A stretch of DNA of 64,000 bases, taken from contig NZ_LR027603.1 in the NCBI RefSeq assembly GCF_900605495.1, forward strand, positions 1,427,997-1,491,996, given 5' to 3'. The translations under genes were made by a program, and so were the position numbers. Shown here one piece after another: positions 17,844 through 25,795 of the stretch. The notes below the pieces were generated by a model. That model saw only the letters and a program-made list of their open reading frames with translations, made no database searches and was not told where the DNA came from. Within the stretch, counting starts at the first letter, position 1, and the number at the start of each line of letters is the position of its first letter. Source of the stretch: Bacilliculturomica massiliensis (GTDB taxonomy: Bacteria > Bacillota > Clostridia > Peptostreptococcales > Anaerovoracaceae).

Positions 17844-19865
17844 TTACGCCGCACTTCTTGACGCAGAATTTGATTCCAGCTCGTATTCCGCAGCCAGACG
17901 GCGATTGGTTCTCCGGATCAGATAAATGATCACAGCCGCCATGGCGAGAACCGCCGTCAGTCCGGGAACAAATCCGCCTCCTACCGTGCCGGTGGCGGCC
18001 AGCGTACCGATCTGATAGACCAGAAAACCCGCAGCATATCCGACGCCAAGCTGCAGACCGATGCCGCCCCAGAGCCACTTGGCACTCTTCATTTCAGAAT
18101 TCATTGCGCCGATGGCGGCAAAGCAGGGAGGCGTGAACAGATTGAACATCAGGTAGGCCAGCGCGGCCGCTTTGGTCAGACCGAACACGGCGGCAACGCT
18201 GGAACCCGCCCCATCCATCAACGCCAGCTCATCCGTATTGATGAAGTTGGAGATACCATAGCAGACAGCCAGTGTGCCGACCACATTTTCTTTTGCGATA
18301 AACCCGGTCACCGCCGCGGCGGCCAGCTGCCACGCGTGGAAACCGACGATGGGGATCAGCAGATAGGCGAAGGGCCCTGCCACGGAGGCCAGAATGGAGG
18401 TGTTTTCCATCCCCTCTTCCACCACCTGAAGCTGCCAGTTGAAGCTCTGCATGATCTGGACCAGCGTATTGCAGACCAGAATGATCGTCCCCGCTTTGAC
18501 TATGTAGGCCCATCCCCGTCCACACATGGAGTAAAACGCGCGGATCAGACTGGGCGTCTTATATTCGGGCAGTTCAATAATAAAGTAAGACTTTCTCACC
18601 TTATAACCGGCCAGCGTATTGACGAGCAGCGCGCACGCCAGGATCAGGAATATACCCACGAAATACATCAGCGTGCCTACCCAGGAGGCGTCGGCGAAGA
18701 AGGCGCCTGCAAACAGCGCGATCACAGGAAGCTTAGCGCCGCAGGGCATGAAAGAGGTCAGCATGGCGGTGGCTCTGCGTTCACGCTCGTTGCGGATGGT
18801 CCGGCAGGCCATAACTCCGGGGATCGCACAGCCGGTGCCGATGATAAAGGGAATGACCGATTTGCCGGACAGACCTACCTTCTTGAAAATAGGATCGAGA
18901 ACCACAGTTGCCCGCGCCATGTATCCGCAGTCCTCCAGGAGCGCGATCAGGAAGTACATGACCATGACCAGCGGCAGGAAACCAATGACCGCTCCCACGC
19001 CGCCGATTATGCCGTCGACCACCAGCGACTGCAGGAAGGGAGAGGAGCTTTCCATCCATCCGCCCACCGCTTCTCCGAAGGCATCGATCCGGCCTGTCAG
19101 AAGGTCCGCAAACCAGGGACCGGCCCATGCCTGGGATATCTGAAATACCAGAAACATCACGCCGGCAAAGATGATCAGACCGATCACAGGGTTGGTCAAA
19201 ATATTGTCGATACGGTCCTGAACATTTCTTTCCTTCGTCAGCGTCCTGCGCGTCTCTACCTTGGGAACGATCCTGTTCACAAACTCAAAACGCCTGCGGT
19301 CCGCTTTTTCTACCTCATGTTTGTCGGTCAGATCCACGCCTGTCTGCACATAGGGCGCCTTCTGGCTCTTGCCTTTTAATGACACGGCTGCCTGGACCAC
19401 CTCCTCCAGTCCGCAAGCCGACGTGGAAACGGTATTTACCACAGGACAGCCCAACTGATCGGACAGCGCCACAGAATCGATACTGGTGCCCTTCTTCTCA
19501 TTGATATCGCTTTTATTCAGCGCGACGACCACCGGGACGCCCAGTTCCAGCAGCTGTGTGGTGAAAAACAGGCTGCGGCTCAGATTCGTAGCGTCTACGA
19601 TATTGATAATGACGTCCGGTCGTTCGTTTCTGACATAGCTGCTGGTGATGCTCTCCTCAGAAGTAAAGGGAGACATGGAATAAGCTCCGGGAAGATCGAC
19701 TGCCACCAGTTCCTCTCCTCCGGCGCAATAGTTTTTCTTAATGGCCGCTTCCTTCTTTTCCACGGTAACGCCCGCCCAGTTTCCCACTCGTTCGTTTCTT
19801 CCGGTAAGGGCGTTGTACATCGTCGTCTTACCGCTGTTAGGATTGCCTGCAAAAGCAATTCTCAT
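17844..19865 (-). CDS. feoB: Ferrous iron transporter FeoB
   Basis: FeoB is the inner-membrane ferrous iron permease with a cytosolic G domain. The 673-residue protein begins with G1 GNPNSGKTT (residues 7-15), then VGNWAGVTVEKKEA, G3 DLPGAYSM and G4 NKSD. The membrane part carries two Gate-type repeats with IPFIIGTGCAIPGVMACRTIRNERERR and FMPCGAKLPVIALFAG. GGAGGATC precedes the ATG. The 230-bp gap to feoA contains a third iron-box-like palindrome and a small terminator, so feoB may have its own regulated promoter. Confidence 0.96.
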   Translation of the reverse strand: MRIAFAGNPNSGKTTMYNALTGRNERVGNWAGVTVEKKEAAIKKNYCAGGEELVAVDLPGAYSMSPFTSEESITSSYVRNERPDVIINIVDATNLSRSLFFTTQLLELGVPVVVALNKSDINEKKGTSIDSVALSDQLGCPVVNTVSTSACGLEEVVQAAVSLKGKSQKAPYVQTGVDLTDKHEVEKADRRRFEFVNRIVPKVETRRTLTKERNVQDRIDNILTNPVIGLIIFAGVMFLVFQISQAWAGPWFADLLTGRIDAFGEAVGGWMESSSPFLQSLVVDGIIGGVGAVIGFLPLVMVMYFLIALLEDCGYMARATVVLDPIFKKVGLSGKSVIPFIIGTGCAIPGVMACRTIRNERERRATAMLTSFMPCGAKLPVIALFAGAFFADASWVGTLMYFVGIFLILACALLVNTLAGYKVRKSYFIIELPEYKTPSLIRAFYSMCGRGWAYIVKAGTIILVCNTLVQIMQSFNWQLQVVEEGMENTSILASVAGPFAYLLIPIVGFHAWQLAAAAVTGFIAKENVVGTLAVCYGISNFINTDELALMDGAGSSVAAVFGLTKAAALAYLMFNLFTPPCFAAIGAMNSEMKSAKWLWGGIGLQLGVGYAAGFLVYQIGTLAATGTVGGGFVPGLTAVLAMAAVIIYLIRRTNRRLAAEYELESNSASRSAA

Positions 19866-19936
19866 TGTTTGATCCTCCTCTCAAAATTACGTTACACTGA
19901 AATTTATCACATGTATCCCGCAGTCGCCGCACACGA

Positions 19937-19952
19937 GTTAGCATTCACTAAC
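19937..19952. promoter_or_regulatory. Iron-box-like palindrome upstream of feoB
   Basis: GTTAG-CATTCA-CTAAC has the same half-sites and 6-bp centre as the two palindromes upstream of feoA. It lies 72 bp before the feoB ATG. Confidence 0.6.
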
Positions 19953-20073
19953 CCAACGTTCATAAAAAAGTTCCCTTCGAAAACTGATTCGCCCTATGGG
20001 CTCACTTTCACAAGGCAACCTTTTTTGAAACATACGGAAATATCAACGAACAATATTTCCTATACGATAAAAA

Positions 20074-20086
20074 GCCGGACGCCGGC
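20074..20086 (-). terminator. Small hairpin just after feoA
   Basis: Reading leftwards, GCCGG (20086-20082) and CCGGC (20078-20074) flank a 3-base loop and are followed by TTTTT. The 5-bp stem is short, so partial termination between feoA and feoB is likely at most. Confidence 0.45.
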
Positions 20087-20096
20087 GGCCGATCAT

Positions 20097-20309
20097 TCAG
20101 ATCAAGATGGCCGATGCCAACTGGTGATCGATGTTATACCTGCCATCCTTGACAGAGATAACGCAGCCGTTCCTGGTTCGGGAAACCACGGTGACCGGCT
20201 CGCCGCTGTAACATCCCAGCGTAAATAGAAACGAATCTAATTCTTCATCATCCGTTGCGATCTCACGAATGATATATTCCTTTCCTTCCTGTGCATAAGT
20301 CAAATCCAT
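20097..20309 (-). CDS. feoA: Ferrous iron transport protein FeoA
   Basis: FeoA is a small SH3-like cytosolic protein that supports FeoB. The 70-residue product starts MDLTYAQEGKEYIIREI and contains FLFTLGCYSGEPVTVVSRTRNGCVISVKDG compressed into one domain, the usual FeoA pattern and size. I chose the ATG at 20309, which fits the family start and has AAAGGCGG at 9 bases. An open frame continues upstream to 20375 without family similarity. Confidence 0.85.
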   Translation of the reverse strand: MDLTYAQEGKEYIIREIATDDEELDSFLFTLGCYSGEPVTVVSRTRNGCVISVKDGRYNIDHQLASAILI

Positions 20310-20394
20310 ATTGTGTATCCGCCTTTCAAACACGTTGTTGACCATAACCATTCTTTTGTCCCCTGACATTTTCATGCCGCCCCTATTGACCGGG

Positions 20395-20471
20395 AAAAAG
20401 CCCGCGGCCGCCGTTTATCGGACTATCTGACCGGAAAAAAACGTTCAGTCAATAGTTGACGGACCGCGGGC
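20395..20471 (-). promoter_or_regulatory. Attenuator-like hairpin in the feoA leader
   Basis: Reading leftwards, GCCCGCGG (20471-20464) pairs with CCGCGGGC (20407-20400). Inner pairs form between CCGT/ACGG, ACTAT/ATAGT and CTGA/TCAG, and TTTTT follows directly. It has the form of an intrinsic terminator but lies upstream of feoA and downstream of its operators, so it looks like a leader attenuator. Confidence 0.6.
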
Positions 20472-20493
20472 ATGGTTAGAATATGCTAACCAT
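20472..20493. promoter_or_regulatory. Iron-box-like palindrome 1 upstream of feoA
   Basis: ATGGTTAG-AATATG-CTAACCAT is a palindrome with perfect 8-bp arms. The GGTTAG/CTAACC halves resemble DtxR/IdeR-type metal-repressor sites. It may be transcribed, as it lies downstream of the likely -10. Confidence 0.65.
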
Positions 20494-20505
20494 CGTGTTT
20501 TTTAT

Positions 20506-20529
20506 AAGGGTTAGTATAAGCTAACCCTT
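20506..20529. promoter_or_regulatory. Iron-box-like palindrome 2 overlapping the feoA promoter
   Basis: AAGGGTTAG-TATAAG-CTAACCCTT has perfect 9-bp arms. Reading leftwards, TGCAAA, a 17-bp spacer and TATACT place a likely promoter across this site, so a bound repressor would block RNA polymerase. Its centre is 35 bp from palindrome 1. Confidence 0.65.
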
Positions 20530-20613
20530 TCAACATTTGCAGTTTACCACTGCGGGCGGCATTCTGTCAATACCAAACGGCCATTTTTTCTGGAATTTTT
20601 TTCACCCGTGCCG

Positions 20614-20919
20614 CTACATCCACTTGGTATCGCCGGAAGCTCCATCATAGCCGGGGTGATTGTCGAAGCGCACCACGCCCACCGGGCACTTCCCTTCCAC
20701 GGCCTCCGTCACTCTGGCGTGTCCGATGGTTCCGAAACCTCCGCAGAGCTCGATGCATTTCGCACCCTCATCGGCCGCTTTCAGCGCCTCTTCACAGGCC
20801 ATAGCGTAGTTTCCCACTCCGATGATGATCATCTCACCGTTAGCGCCCACATCCATTACCGTGCGCTGCGCTTCCTTGATATCTCCATTCACGAACATAA
20901 ACACGATCTTTCTTTTCAT
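20614..20919 (-). CDS. Small conserved-looking protein of unknown function
   Basis: The 101-residue soluble protein starts KRKIVFMFVNGDIKEAQRT and has a Gly-rich centre (MIIIGVGNYAMACEEALKAA, IELCGGFGTIGHARV). It ends in VGVVRFDNHPGYDGASG. It reads like a compact alpha/beta domain and resembles what I recall as the DUF6506 family, but I cannot confirm this. GGGAGGGAAAT precedes the ATG. It is a single gene between feoA and spoIVA with no functional context. Confidence 0.7.
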   Translation of the reverse strand: MKRKIVFMFVNGDIKEAQRTVMDVGANGEMIIIGVGNYAMACEEALKAADEGAKCIELCGGFGTIGHARVTEAVEGKCPVGVVRFDNHPGYDGASGDTKWM

Positions 20920-21046
20920 ATTTCCCTCCCGGCGGTCTGAAACAAAGATGCCCTTCCGCCCTGTTCCGATGGCGATGTAACTTATCCTATCATTATAACA
21001 ACGATATCCCTTTCCCGCAATCCCGCAAAACAGGAATTACGTCAGA

Positions 21047-21075
21047 GGCCGGACGCCCTTCCCCGGCGTCCGGCC
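21047..21075. terminator. Hairpin downstream of spoIVA
   Basis: GGCCGGACGCC at 21047-21057 pairs perfectly with GGCGTCCGGCC at 21065-21075. No T tract follows, so it may be a 3'-end structure and not a true intrinsic terminator. Confidence 0.45.
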
Positions 21076-21150
21076 CCATTCCGCTCCGCTTCGTTCACTG
21101 CTCTGCCCGTCGCCGGGGTTCCCGGACTCTGTTCACCGCTGTGGGCGGGC

Positions 21151-22629
21151 TTAAAGCACGATGCAGATAAAATATTCCTTGCCTTCGTCGCTGATCTTCT
21201 GCAGCGAACGCTGTACCTTCGCCCGGATGTGGTCCGGTACATTGGACAGCTTGTTTTCCATCTGCTCGGTCACCATCTCGTACAGAGATTTCCCAAAGAT
21301 ATTCGTCTCCCAGATAGCGGAGGGATCGTTCTCAAATTCCGCCAGCAGATATTTGATCAGATCCTCGCTCTGCTTTTCGCTGCCCACCACGGGAGAGACC
21401 TCTGTGGTGATGTCCGTCTTGATGATATGTAAGGAGGGCGCTTTCGCCTTCAGCCTGACGCCGAATTTGCTGCCCTGTTTAAAGATCTCCGGTTCCTCCA
21501 GGACCATCTCGGACAGCTTCGGCTGGACGATGCCGTAGCCGGAATCCTCGACCTGCTCCATGGCGGCCTTCAGTTTGTCGTAGGACTTTTTCGCCTGAGA
21601 GAACTCCTTGATGAGCGTAAAGAATTTGTAGTCGTTCTCCACCTCGCATTCCATGATCTCGCCGATCACCTGATAGAACAGGCCCTTCACTTCTGTCATC
21701 TCCACGTCGATATTGCCGCTTCCAAGATCCATGTTCCTCACATCCACGCTCTGTATAACAGTGCCGTCTGCCAGAGATCCGATGGTGCTGCGGATATCGC
21801 GGATATTGTCAAAGGTCTTGCTCCATTCGCGGATGTTGTTGATCAGCGTAGCCTTGATCCAGTGATCGTTGCCCAGTCCTTCGATGAAACCCGGCAGCCG
21901 GAAACTGATCTGGGATGCGGGGAATTCGTAGAGGGTGTCGGCCAGGATCTCGTTCAGCGTATCCTGGCTCATTTTGCGGCAGTCCGCCGGAATGACAGGC
22001 ACCTGGTATTGAGACTCCAGCTTGCTGCGCAGATCTTTAGCGGCTCTGCCTTTCGGTTCCAGGGTGTTCAGCACGATGACGAATGGTTTTCCCAGCTCTT
22101 TGAGTTCCTTGACGACCCGTTCCTCCGCCGCCGTGTAGCTGTCCCTGTCAATGTCTCCGATGGAACCGTCTGTGGTCACCAGAATACCGATGGTGGAATG
22201 ATCGCGGATCACCTTCTCCGTCCCCATCTCCGCAGCCTGTGCAAAGGGCATCTGTTCTGTGGACCAGGGCGTGCTGACCATCCGGGGCGTGCCGTCCTCC
22301 ATGTGTCCCAGCGCGCTGGTCACCAGATAACCCACACAGTCTACCAGACGCACCCGGCAGTTCACATTGCCGGGAAGCTCCAGAGCCACGGCTTCCGCAG
22401 GCACAAATTTGGGCTCCGTCGTCATGATCGTGCGGCCGCTTCCGCTCTGCGGCAGTTCGTCCTGTATCCGCTGCTTCACGTACTGATTGGCCACGTTGGG
22501 CAGGACCATCAGATCCATAAACCGCTTGATAAACGTGGATTTACCCGTGCGCACAGGACCCACTACCCCCACGTAGATGTCGCCCTGTGAACGCTTCGCA
22601 ATGCTTTCATATATGTTCATATCACTCAA
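21151..22629 (-). CDS. spoIVA: Stage IV sporulation protein A, spore coat morphogenetic ATPase
   Basis: SpoIVA polymerises on the forespore outer membrane with ATP and forms the platform for coat assembly. The 492-residue length is normal. The N-terminal domain has Walker A GPVRTGKST (about residues 24-32), TIMTTEPKFVPAEAV and VRLVDCVGYLVTSALGH. The C-terminal tail ends DEGKEYFICIVL, as in the family. The ribosome site GGGGAGG points to a TTG start at 22629; the ATG three codons later would be about 16 bases away. Its presence marks the organism as an endospore former. Confidence 0.97.
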   Translation of the reverse strand: MSDMNIYESIAKRSQGDIYVGVVGPVRTGKSTFIKRFMDLMVLPNVANQYVKQRIQDELPQSGSGRTIMTTEPKFVPAEAVALELPGNVNCRVRLVDCVGYLVTSALGHMEDGTPRMVSTPWSTEQMPFAQAAEMGTEKVIRDHSTIGILVTTDGSIGDIDRDSYTAAEERVVKELKELGKPFVIVLNTLEPKGRAAKDLRSKLESQYQVPVIPADCRKMSQDTLNEILADTLYEFPASQISFRLPGFIEGLGNDHWIKATLINNIREWSKTFDNIRDIRSTIGSLADGTVIQSVDVRNMDLGSGNIDVEMTEVKGLFYQVIGEIMECEVENDYKFFTLIKEFSQAKKSYDKLKAAMEQVEDSGYGIVQPKLSEMVLEEPEIFKQGSKFGVRLKAKAPSLHIIKTDITTEVSPVVGSEKQSEDLIKYLLAEFENDPSAIWETNIFGKSLYEMVTEQMENKLSNVPDHIRAKVQRSLQKISDEGKEYFICIVL

Positions 22630-22704
22630 AATAAAACCTCCCCTTGCCGCCGGTTTTCTATCCTGTGCCGCACGCTGCGGGCGTTCGGGAAAATAAGCGG
22701 CCGC

Positions 22705-22749
22705 TATACTGTATTTGCCTGTCGTCCAACCAGTCTGTGTTACAGTATA
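22705..22749. repeat. Long-spaced inverted repeat between spoIVA and the reductase gene
   Basis: TATACTGTA at 22705-22713 and TACAGTATA at 22741-22749 are perfect 9-bp arms with a 27-base spacer. They may be paired operator sites or a weak hairpin; the arms also contain promoter-like TATACT hexamers. Confidence 0.4.
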
Positions 22750-22870
22750 CGGGGGAGGTTGTTTTATTATTCTTGTTTTTCTGCAGGTCTTTCAAATTTC
22801 AGACTGCCGGCCGTCCGACCCGGCTTCGGCATCCAGATCTGATGCACGAATGATCCGGCACTCGTACGGT

Positions 22871-23824
22871 CTAGCACGTAGCTCCGCCGGTCTCGTGAAG
22901 CTTGGCCGCCAGGATCTCGTCTTTTCTTCCCAGGATCTCGTCGCTCAGGAGCTGCTTCTGTACCTCGTCGAATCCGATACGCGCGATGGTCTGAGCGAAA
23001 CGCTCGCCGGTCTTTCCCTGCTCGCGGTAGAGGAGCAGTGTTTTTTCGATGACGGAAAGCGCTTCTTCTTCATCCATGAACACCTTATCCAGCGCTCTGC
23101 CGACAGCCACCTTCTTGCCCCAGCGGCCGCCGATGTAGATCTTGTAGCCTGTCTTGCCTCCGGGCAGCGCGTCGAAGTTGCACTTGCCCACGCAGCGGCC
23201 GCAGTTGTTGCAGGCCTCCGGGTCGATGGTGAGCATGCCGTCCTCAAGTTTCGCCGCGTCCATGGGGCAGACGGTCTCCACGGGACATTTCTTGCATCCC
23301 ATGCATTCATCCTCGTCATATTCGGGGATCAGCTGACCGATGATCCCCAGATCATTGAGATCCGGTTTCACACAGTTGTTGGGACATCCGCCCACCGCGA
23401 TCTTGAACTTGTGGGGAAGTTTGACCTGGGCGTACCCCTCGAAGAAACGATGATGGATCTCCTCAGACAGCGCAAACGTGTCGATGAGACCGTACTGGCA
23501 GGTCGTTCCCTTGCAGGATACTACAGGGCGAACCTTAGAGCCCGTTCCTCCGGTCACGAGACCTTCCTTCGCGATATATTCCTGGAATTCCCCGATCTTA
23601 TCAAAGGGAACGCCCTGGATCTCAAGGGTAAGACGGGTGGTAAAGAGAATGTTTCCATTTCCGTATTTTTCCGCCGCCTCGGCGATGCACTTCTGCTGTG
23701 CCGCCGTGATCTTGCCGTTGACGGTGATGATACGAGCGGAAAAGTTGTCGGTTCCCTTGTTGCTCAGAAAACCCTGAGCCTTCACTCTCTTTTCTTCTTC
23801 GGGGCTGATGGTTAATGTGGCCAT
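22871..23824 (-). CDS. Siroheme/4Fe-4S sulfite- or nitrite-reductase-like protein with ferredoxin domain
   Basis: The 317-residue protein has an N-terminal nitrite/sulfite reductase ferredoxin-like half-domain. The siroheme/4Fe-4S cysteines follow (SCKGTTC near residue 105 and GGCPNNC near residue 145), then two 4Fe-4S ferredoxin motifs (CMGCKKCPVETVCP and CNNCGRCVGKCNF). The layout is like the anaerobic sulfite reductase catalytic subunit AsrC, but no AsrA or AsrB genes are present. It may take electrons from a free ferredoxin. It is next to the CoA-disulfide reductase/rhodanese gene, which points to sulfur and not nitrogen metabolism (inference). Confidence 0.83.
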   Translation of the reverse strand: MATLTISPEEEKRVKAQGFLSNKGTDNFSARIITVNGKITAAQQKCIAEAAEKYGNGNILFTTRLTLEIQGVPFDKIGEFQEYIAKEGLVTGGTGSKVRPVVSCKGTTCQYGLIDTFALSEEIHHRFFEGYAQVKLPHKFKIAVGGCPNNCVKPDLNDLGIIGQLIPEYDEDECMGCKKCPVETVCPMDAAKLEDGMLTIDPEACNNCGRCVGKCNFDALPGGKTGYKIYIGGRWGKKVAVGRALDKVFMDEEEALSVIEKTLLLYREQGKTGERFAQTIARIGFDEVQKQLLSDEILGRKDEILAAKLHETGGATC

Positions 23825-23895
23825 TGGTGATTGGATCCTCCTTTAAAACTGTGCGATACGATGCGAATAATATATTTTTAAAATGACATGCAAAC

Positions 23896-23920
23896 CCGGC
23901 CGCCCTGTTCCGGCGGCCGG
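23896..23920. terminator. Hairpin between the CoA-disulfide reductase and sulfite reductase genes
   Basis: CCGGCCGCC at 23896-23904 pairs with GGCGGCCGG at 23912-23920. Reading leftwards, a weak T-rich stretch follows. It may limit read-through between the two genes. Confidence 0.4.
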
Positions 23921-24007
23921 CTGCATAGGGAGCCCGGACCTCTTCCGGCACGCTGCCGGCGCTCTGCCGGATCACAGGCCGGCTCTCACGATATCTTTCA
24001 TTATAAA

Positions 24008-25633
24008 CTAGATCTCTGTTCCGTTAAAGGTCGTTCCGCCTTCCAGCACCTTCGTATTCGTATACCCGAAGGCCTTCAGCCGGTTCTGCAGCAGGTACGC
24101 TCTCTTTCCCTTTGCACAGACCAGCAGCAGTCTGGCGTCGGCTGCATAACCTGGCAGAGGTCCGTTGACCTGGGTCAGGTCCACGTAGGGAGCTCCCTCG
24201 ACGGTGGGATTGATGGAAGCGTCGATGACCTGATAGCCTTTGGCCGCTCCCGCTCCAAACTCCGTGGGAGTAAAGGTATCAAAGGCGCCTTCCAGCTTGT
24301 TTTTCAAAATATACACGGCGTTTACGAAGGGATGGATCGCCGTAGAAAACGGCGGCGCGTAGGCCAGATCCATATCCGCCAGCTGATCCAGCGTGGCGTT
24401 CAGGTACAGACCCGTGACAGCCACGTCCACCACCTTATCCACTGCGTTCTTTCCCAGCGCCTGTACGCCCAGAAGTTTCCTGCTCTCTCTGTCCGCGATC
24501 AGCTTGATGATCATGTCGCCCGCTCCCGGGTAATAATGCGCTTTGTCGTCCACTACCACAGTGACGCTCTCCGGATCGTAGCCTGCTTCTCTTGCCTGAG
24601 CTTCTGTCAGTCCTGTGTGCCCGGCGTCCAGCCCCGGCAGGCGGCAGACTCCCGTACCCACTACGCCGCGGTACGATACGTCTTTGCCCGCCAGATGCAT
24701 AGCGGCGATCCGGCCCTCTATATTAGCCGACGAACCCATGGGCGACCACTGAGACGCTCCGGTGACGGCGTTCGTCACGCAGGCGCAGTCTCCCGCCGCG
24801 TAGATGTCCGGGTCGTTGGTCCGCATGTTTCCATCTGTTTTGATCGTGTGGTTGGGCATCATCTCAATGCCCGTACCCTCCAGGAACTCCGTATTGGCGC
24901 GGATTCCGATAGCCAGCACCACCGCGTCCGCTTTCATGGCTTTCCTGCTGGTCAGGACCTTCTCCACCTTCTCCGTTCCCTCAAGTCCCTCGAAGCGCGT
25001 TCCCGTAAAGCACATGATCCCCTGGTCTGCCAGATGATTCTCCACGTACTCCTGGACCTCCGGATCAAAGCCCGGCAGAATGTGATCCGCCATGTCGATG
25101 ACGCTGACCCTCACTCCTCTGGCAAAGAGGTTTTCCGCCACTTCAAGGCCGATGAAACCTCCGCCTACCACTACGGCCCGTTTCATCTCGCCGCTGTCCG
25201 CAGCGTCCCGCAGAGCGTAGGCGTCCTCCGGCGTTCTCATATAAAAGACGTTCTTCAGGCCGGTGCCCTCCACCGGCGGTACAAAGGGTCTGGCGCCGGA
25301 CGCGATCACCAGCTTGTCATATGCATAACTTTTCCGTTCTCCGGAATTCAGATCCACGGCGGTGACGGTCTTTGCCTGCCGGTCGATGGACACCACTTCG
25401 GTCTCCGTCTCCACAGCCGCCCCGGTCAGCGCCGTAAACTTCTGCGGCGTGTTGACGATCAATTCTTCCTTCTCCTCGATCACATGCCCTACATAATAAG
25501 GAAGTCCGCACCCGGCGTAAGAAATATCTCTGCTTTTCGTCAGAATCCGTACCTGGCAGCTGCTGTCTTCTCTTTTCAGCTTTGCTGCTATTTTCGTTCC
25601 CGCGGCGACACCGCCGATGATGATCACGTTCAT
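24008..25633 (-). CDS. FAD-dependent CoA-disulfide/persulfide reductase fused to rhodanese
   Basis: The 541-residue protein has an FAD dinucleotide-binding start (MNVIIIGGVAAGTKIAAKLK) and the single active cysteine in SYAGCGLPYYVG near residue 44. An NAD(P)H-binding core (VVVGGGFIGLEVAENL) and the family dimer domain (AYAPPFSTAIHPFVNAVYILKN compressed) come next. A rhodanese domain from about residue 450 carries a candidate catalytic cysteine in LLVCAKGKRAY. Such CoADR-RHD enzymes reduce CoA disulfide, CoA-persulfide or polysulfide. Pairing with the sulfite reductase suggests a small sulfur-reduction or persulfide-handling unit. Confidence 0.88.
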   Translation of the reverse strand: MNVIIIGGVAAGTKIAAKLKREDSSCQVRILTKSRDISYAGCGLPYYVGHVIEEKEELIVNTPQKFTALTGAAVETETEVVSIDRQAKTVTAVDLNSGERKSYAYDKLVIASGARPFVPPVEGTGLKNVFYMRTPEDAYALRDAADSGEMKRAVVVGGGFIGLEVAENLFARGVRVSVIDMADHILPGFDPEVQEYVENHLADQGIMCFTGTRFEGLEGTEKVEKVLTSRKAMKADAVVLAIGIRANTEFLEGTGIEMMPNHTIKTDGNMRTNDPDIYAAGDCACVTNAVTGASQWSPMGSSANIEGRIAAMHLAGKDVSYRGVVGTGVCRLPGLDAGHTGLTEAQAREAGYDPESVTVVVDDKAHYYPGAGDMIIKLIADRESRKLLGVQALGKNAVDKVVDVAVTGLYLNATLDQLADMDLAYAPPFSTAIHPFVNAVYILKNKLEGAFDTFTPTEFGAGAAKGYQVIDASINPTVEGAPYVDLTQVNGPLPGYAADARLLLVCAKGKRAYLLQNRLKAFGYTNTKVLEGGTTFNGTEI

Positions 25634-25733
25634 GACAATTCATCTCCTTCTGTCGGATTCGCTTCTCTGCGAAGCCTGATCTCTCCAATTATATGGCTTT
25701 AGTTTACTACTATTCTTTTTATAAGTATAGTGC

Positions 25734-25769
25734 TATAATTTTTATAGAAGCCATAGGAAAAACCTATGG
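25734..25769 (+). promoter_or_regulatory. lysR promoter and adjacent palindrome
   Basis: An extended -10 TGCTATAAT ends at 25739. Downstream, CCATAGG-AAAAA-CCTATGG at 25751-25769 is a perfect inverted repeat in the lysR leader. It could be the autoregulatory site of the LysR protein and, being in the divergent intergenic region, might also affect the reductase genes. Confidence 0.5.
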
Positions 25770-25795
25770 TCATTACCCGAAAGGAAATAGTAAAT

